Of a DNA stretch of 64,000 bases, positions 63,187-64,000 are shown one piece after another; positions within the stretch are counted from its first letter, which is position 1; each line of letters opens with the position of its first letter. The notes under the pieces were generated by a model. The model did not search any database. It was not told the origin of the DNA and worked only from the letters and a program-made list of their open reading frames with translations. Where the stretch lies: the NCBI GenBank assembly GCA_964367685.1, contig CAYIYM010000004.1, positions 1 to 64,000 on the forward strand. Direction: 5' to 3'. The DNA is from CAUPWF01 sp964367685 (GTDB lineage Bacteria > Bacillota > Clostridia > Lachnospirales > Lachnospiraceae). The translations under genes and the position numbers were made by a program.

Positions 63187-64000
63187 ATGAATGTTAAATA
63201 TTTAGAATATATACTAGAGGTTGCAAAATGTGGATCTATTAATCGAGCCGCACAGAATCTATATTTATCGCAACCAAATTTAAGTTCCATTATCAAATCC
63301 ATAGAAAAAGATCTGAATATTAAAATTTTTCAAAGATATAACAAAGGAATTAAACTCACTGCAGATGGGAATCTATTTATTAGTAGTGCACAGATTATTG
63401 TTTCTGAAATGGAGAACATAAAAAGAATTCCATTGATTAACAACAAGGGAACACATTTATCTATTTCCTGTACATATTCGTCCACATTTATGGAGAGTTT
63501 CATGGAGTTTAAAGCGAAATACCCAAGTGTGGAAATCGAAGATTCGTTCAAGGAAACTGGATTAATTCAGACAATACAAGATGTGATCGAGAAGAAATAT
63601 AATCTTTCGCTTTTTTATTGTTTTGATTGCAGGGTAGAAGAGCATCGAAAGAAAATTAATCAATATAACTTGGAAATGGTGGAACTTGCAACCAATATAA
63701 AGCCTCTTGCATTGGTATCTTCTACAGGAATTTATAAGAAGGAGCAGACGATTTCTTATTCACAATTAACTACAGAGCATTTCGTTACTTATGAAAATTT
63801 CAAATATGAAGATTGGCTCAGTGTTTTGGGACGGGATAAGCATCAAAAAACCATGTATATATTTGATCGCGGTGGTTTAGTTGATAGTGTAACAAGAAGT
63901 AATTATATATCTGTCGTAATGGGGAAAATATCAAAGCAGCAACAAGCATTAGGGTGTAAAACACTTGCTATTAATGACTTTCCTAATTATTTAAATGTAT
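63187..64000 (+). CDS. LysR-family transcriptional regulator (partial, cut by window end)
   Basis: The first 271 codons are present. The N terminus is a LysR winged helix (NVKYLEYILEVAKCGSINRAAQNLYLSQPNLSSIIKSIEKDL, residues 2-43), followed by the start of the substrate-binding domain (HLSISCTYSSTFMESFMEF). TTGGGGAG precedes the ATG. It lies divergent from the agmatinase gene with 180 bases between, the usual arrangement for a LysR protein controlling its neighbour; a TGTTAAAAT extended -10 at about 63132-63140 may drive it. Only the last part of the effector domain is missing. Confidence 0.92.
   Translation, partial: MNVKYLEYILEVAKCGSINRAAQNLYLSQPNLSSIIKSIEKDLNIKIFQRYNKGIKLTADGNLFISSAQIIVSEMENIKRIPLINNKGTHLSISCTYSSTFMESFMEFKAKYPSVEIEDSFKETGLIQTIQDVIEKKYNLSLFYCFDCRVEEHRKKINQYNLEMVELATNIKPLALVSSTGIYKKEQTISYSQLTTEHFVTYENFKYEDWLSVLGRDKHQKTMYIFDRGGLVDSVTRSNYISVVMGKISKQQQALGCKTLAINDFPNYLNV

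Noticed and set aside
1..64000. tRNA, rRNA or phage genes
   Set aside because: No cloverleaf-like segment, rRNA conserved block, integrase, terminase or capsid gene was recognised by eye; a tRNA scan would confirm.

Overview
The window is AT-rich, densely coded DNA with Gram-positive style ribosome-binding sites (AGGAG/GGAGG), several intrinsic terminators, lipoprotein solute-binding proteins, LplB/YtcP-type sugar ABC permeases and YesL/AraC regulators. Together these point to an anaerobic Firmicute of the Clostridia, most likely a gut Lachnospiraceae. That taxonomic call is inference: no rRNA, tRNA or other marker gene is present. Two runs of exactly 100 N (3067-3166 and 45743-45842) show this is a scaffold.

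Layout. (1) 1-16570 is a glycan-scavenging region: the end of an ABC permease followed by a GH172-like enzyme; a small cupin; a PadR/HAAS regulator pair; a complete LplB-YtcP-lipoprotein transporter; an MGH1-like (GH63-related) hydrolase; a DMT permease; a GH42 beta-galactosidase; a large membrane AraC regulator; and a divergent sulfatase and ROK regulator. (2) 16667-18118 is a purine-type NCS2 permease behind a clear promoter and operator. (3) 18167-24885 holds a decayed ISL3-like transposase fragment, then a LacI-controlled set of two tandem-SnoaL-fold proteins, an MFS and a sodium-solute symporter. I cannot assign its substrate, and it is the best candidate here for an undescribed system. 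(4) 24910-33536 (minus strand) is a self-contained mannitol-family PTS: EIIA, PfkB kinase, sorbose-1-phosphate-reductase-like dehydrogenase, its own HPr and EI, EIICB and MtlR activator. Two promoters carry the same operator at the same spacing. (5) 33662-38956 is a CdaR regulator, YfcC-type transporter, M20 amidohydrolase and MOFRL glycerate kinase. (6) 38996-48196 is housekeeping and envelope material: zinc-ribbon membrane proteins with a ribbon-helix-helix regulator, a WYL regulator, a GNAT, an Lsa-like ABC-F ATPase, a YdbS/YdbT-like pair broken by an assembly gap, a Gly/Asp-tailed membrane protein and a flavin reductase-rubredoxin. (7) 48570-59487 is a second glycan locus: YesL, lipoprotein, two permeases, AraC, a second sulfatase and two GH36-clan alpha-galactosidases. 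(8) 59702-64000 holds a HAD phosphatase, a YjiH membrane protein, an agmatinase-family ureohydrolase and a divergent LysR gene cut by the window end.

How it works together. In both glycan loci the transporter lipoproteins carry signal peptides, while every hydrolase and both sulfatases lack one. Sulfated and galactose-containing oligosaccharides are therefore probably imported intact, then desulfated and cleaved in the cytoplasm. The PTS island and the glycerate kinase operon add hexitol or ketose and glycerate use. Regulation is mostly local: nearly every catabolic block has its own regulator, and several have a visible palindromic operator.
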